From CAYZBM01 sp964476705 (GTDB taxonomy: Bacteria > Pseudomonadota > Alphaproteobacteria > Rickettsiales > UBA6187), in assembly GCA_964476705.1 (NCBI GenBank), contig CAYZBM010000014.1, positions 1-31,600 of the forward strand: 31,600 bases of DNA. Reading direction: 5' to 3'. Positions 30,085 through 31,600 of the stretch are shown here, in pieces. Positions within the stretch are counted from its first letter, which is position 1. Every line of letters starts with the position of its first letter. The position numbers and the translations under genes were made by a program. The notes below the pieces were generated by a model. That model ran no database searches, was not told the origin of the DNA, and saw only the letters and a list, made by a program, of their open reading frames with translations.

Positions 30085-31491
30085 ATGATATTAGATAAAC
30101 TAAAACCAATAATGATTTCTGGTAAAGAAGTACTTCCGATTATCGAAGGTGGTAAAGGAGTTGCAATATCTAGTGGTAAAACCTCAGGTGCTTTTGCCAA
30201 TGCTGGTTGTGTAGGAACATTTTCTGGAGTAAATCCAGATATATATAACAAAGATGGTGATGTTATACCGGTTGTATATAAAGGGACAACTAGAAGAGAA
30301 AGGCATGAAGAACTAGTGGCTCTCGGTATAGAAGGTGGTATCGCCCAAGCAAAAATTGCCCATGAAATGTCAAATGGCAATGGTCGGGTGCATATTAATG
30401 TCCTGTGGGAAATGGGTGGAGCACAAAGAGTATTAGAAGGTGTTTTAGAAGGAAGTCGAGGTTTAATTAATGGAATTACCTGCGGTGCTGGTATGCCCTA
30501 TAAGTTAGCTGAAATTGCCGCAAGATATAATGTTTATTATTATCCGATAGTTTCATCAATGCGCGCTATTAGGGCTTTATGGAAAAGATCTTTTCATAAA
30601 AATTTTGAGCTTTTAGGCGGCGTTGTCTACGAAGATCCTTGGCTTGCTGGTGGTCATAATGGTTTGTCTAATAATGAGGATCCTAAAGTTCCTGAAGATC
30701 CATATCCAAGGGTTGCTGAAATTAGAAGTTTTATGAATTCAGTAGGCTTAAATAATGTGCCAATAGTTATGGCTGGAGGAGTTTGGTTTTTAAAAGATTG
30801 GGCTAATTGGCTAGATAATCCTGAAATAGGACCGGTGGTATTTCAATTCGGTACTAGACCAATTTTAACTCAAGAAAGTCCAGTTCCAGATTATTGGAAA
30901 AAACGTTTACTTACAATTAAAAGAGGTGATGTTTCTTTAAATAGATTTAGTCCAACTGGTTTTTATTCTTCGGCTGTGCGGAATAATTTCTTAAAAAATC
31001 TGGAAAGTCGACATGACAGACAAATACCTTATGTTACTTCACCTGAAGGTGTATTAACTGAGTCTTTTTTAATAGGTCCAAGAGGACGTCCGGTTTATGT
31101 AGAACTACAAGATAAAGATCGGGGAGAAAAATGGATTTTAGAAGGATTTGCTGAGGTTTTAAAAACTCCAGACTCAACTTTACTCTTTGTAACTAAAGAA
31201 GAATCCTTACAAATTAGAGAAGATCAAATTAATTGTATGGGTTGTTTAAGTCATTGTAGATTTAGTAACTGGAAAGATCATGATGATTATAATACCGGTT
31301 ATAAAGCCGATCCTCGTAGTTTTTGTATTCAAAAAACTCTACAAGATGCGGCGCATGGCGTTGGAAGTTTAGAAGATCAATTAATGTTTGCCGGGCACAA
31401 TGCTTATAAGTTTGGTGAAGATCCATTTTATAAAGATGGTTTTATACCGACGGTAAAACAGTTGGTTGATCGGATTATGAGCGGGGAATAA
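30085..31491 (+). CDS. Nitronate monooxygenase-family flavoprotein
   Basis: The protein has 468 residues. The central region (about 60-300) has the TIM-barrel pattern of nitronate monooxygenase/2-nitropropane dioxygenase relatives: GVAISSGKTSGAFANAGCVG near the start, GINGITCGAGMPYKLAEIA-like strands, VPIVMAGGVWF as the flavin phosphate site, and VVFQFGTRPILTQESPVP. The C-terminal ~150 residues are additional and contain a Cys cluster, INCMGCLSHCRFSNW, then SFCIQKTLQDA, which could hold metal or an iron-sulfur cluster. Close relatives occur in Rickettsiales. The substrate is unknown and the name nitronate monooxygenase is only a family label. A stem-loop sits right at the stop codon. Confidence 0.82.
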   Translation: MILDKLKPIMISGKEVLPIIEGGKGVAISSGKTSGAFANAGCVGTFSGVNPDIYNKDGDVIPVVYKGTTRRERHEELVALGIEGGIAQAKIAHEMSNGNGRVHINVLWEMGGAQRVLEGVLEGSRGLINGITCGAGMPYKLAEIAARYNVYYYPIVSSMRAIRALWKRSFHKNFELLGGVVYEDPWLAGGHNGLSNNEDPKVPEDPYPRVAEIRSFMNSVGLNNVPIVMAGGVWFLKDWANWLDNPEIGPVVFQFGTRPILTQESPVPDYWKKRLLTIKRGDVSLNRFSPTGFYSSAVRNNFLKNLESRHDRQIPYVTSPEGVLTESFLIGPRGRPVYVELQDKDRGEKWILEGFAEVLKTPDSTLLFVTKEESLQIREDQINCMGCLSHCRFSNWKDHDDYNTGYKADPRSFCIQKTLQDAAHGVGSLEDQLMFAGHNAYKFGEDPFYKDGFIPTVKQLVDRIMSGE

Positions 31492-31516
31492 AATTAAGTT
31501 TACAACTTAATTTTAT
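31488..31516 (+). terminator. AT-rich terminator-like stem at the gene end
   Basis: The perfect 13-bp inverted repeat ATAAAATTAAGTT/AACTTAATTTTAT with a 3-nt loop begins at the stop codon of the nitronate monooxygenase-family gene. It is AT-only apart from one pair and lacks a clean T tail, so it is a weaker terminator than that of rpsI. Confidence 0.6.
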
Positions 31517-31572
31517 ATGGGTTTTGAAAACTTTTTATTTGGGACCGGCCCGTCGTATTATAGACAAATCCT

Positions 31573-31600
31573 GAAAAATGAACACTGGTTCATTTTTCTT
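31573..31600. terminator. Hairpin at the window edge
   Basis: GAAAAATGAAC and GTTCATTTTTC form an 11-bp stem with an ACTG loop, followed by TT at the edge. The A/T-rich stem flanks let it act on either strand; it may end a gene beyond the window on the minus strand. Confidence 0.6.

Overview
The window is an AT-rich (roughly one third G+C by eye) stretch of an alphaproteobacterial genome. It is most likely from a Rickettsiales-type or similar intracellular lineage. Pointers are the base composition, the Lys/Asn/Ile-rich proteins, a YfgM-like protein of the kind annotated in Rickettsia, a Rickettsia-like nitronate monooxygenase-family protein, a very large ankyrin-repeat protein and the ffs-dnaX arrangement. 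The genus cannot be named from this sequence. No rRNA, tRNA, CRISPR array or transposase was found. An assembly gap of exactly 100 N lies at 18063-18162.

Layout. 1-2519: a palindrome-bearing intergenic region, pyrE (-) and a TMEM43-family membrane protein with a long acidic tail ending in polyproline (-). 2685-4976: a four-gene energy-transduction operon (+), an ExbB/TolQ channel, two ExbD/TolR proteins and a TonB-like protein. The second ExbD has lost the membrane aspartate. 4982-7310: a prepilin-like protein overlapping a gamma carbonic anhydrase-family gene, then argC (all -). 7451-8394: a Trp-motif repeat gene (-) broken by a frameshift at a pentanucleotide repeat. 8492-9469: rplM-rpsI (-) with a clear terminator. 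9857-11862: yfgM-like and bamB (+).

11873-18773: an accessory block on the minus strand. It holds two related small two-TM proteins, a 1129-residue ankyrin protein and a coupled pair of unrecognised genes, one crossing the N gap. Fragments of the 3' end of bamB recur twice inside this block, so it grew at least partly by duplication next to bamB. It separates bamB from der (18928-20301, +), genes that are neighbours in many proteobacteria.

20452-31600: rnhB (+), a coiled-coil orphan (-), a class-I amidotransferase/S66 LD-carboxypeptidase pair (-), dnaX (-) preceded by the SRP RNA gene ffs (-), a large M24B aminopeptidase P (+), yraN and rsmI (-) divergent from an LpoA/LppC-like lipoprotein (+), which is the conserved yraLMN neighbourhood, and a nitronate monooxygenase-family gene (+) followed by palindromes.

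How they fit together. The core genes serve translation (rplM, rpsI, der, rsmI), DNA replication and repair (dnaX, rnhB), protein export and the envelope (ffs, bamB, yfgM-like, LpoA-like, S66 peptidase, ExbB/D/TonB) and nucleotide synthesis (pyrE). The parts most likely to be lineage-specific or host-directed are the accessory block at 11873-18773, the frameshifted repeat gene at 7451-8394, the TMEM43-family protein and the orphan at 21075-22019. The strongest candidates for something undescribed are the bamB-tail duplication block with its two-TM proteins and ankyrin protein, the unknown pair at 16844-18773, and the D-to-N second ExbD.
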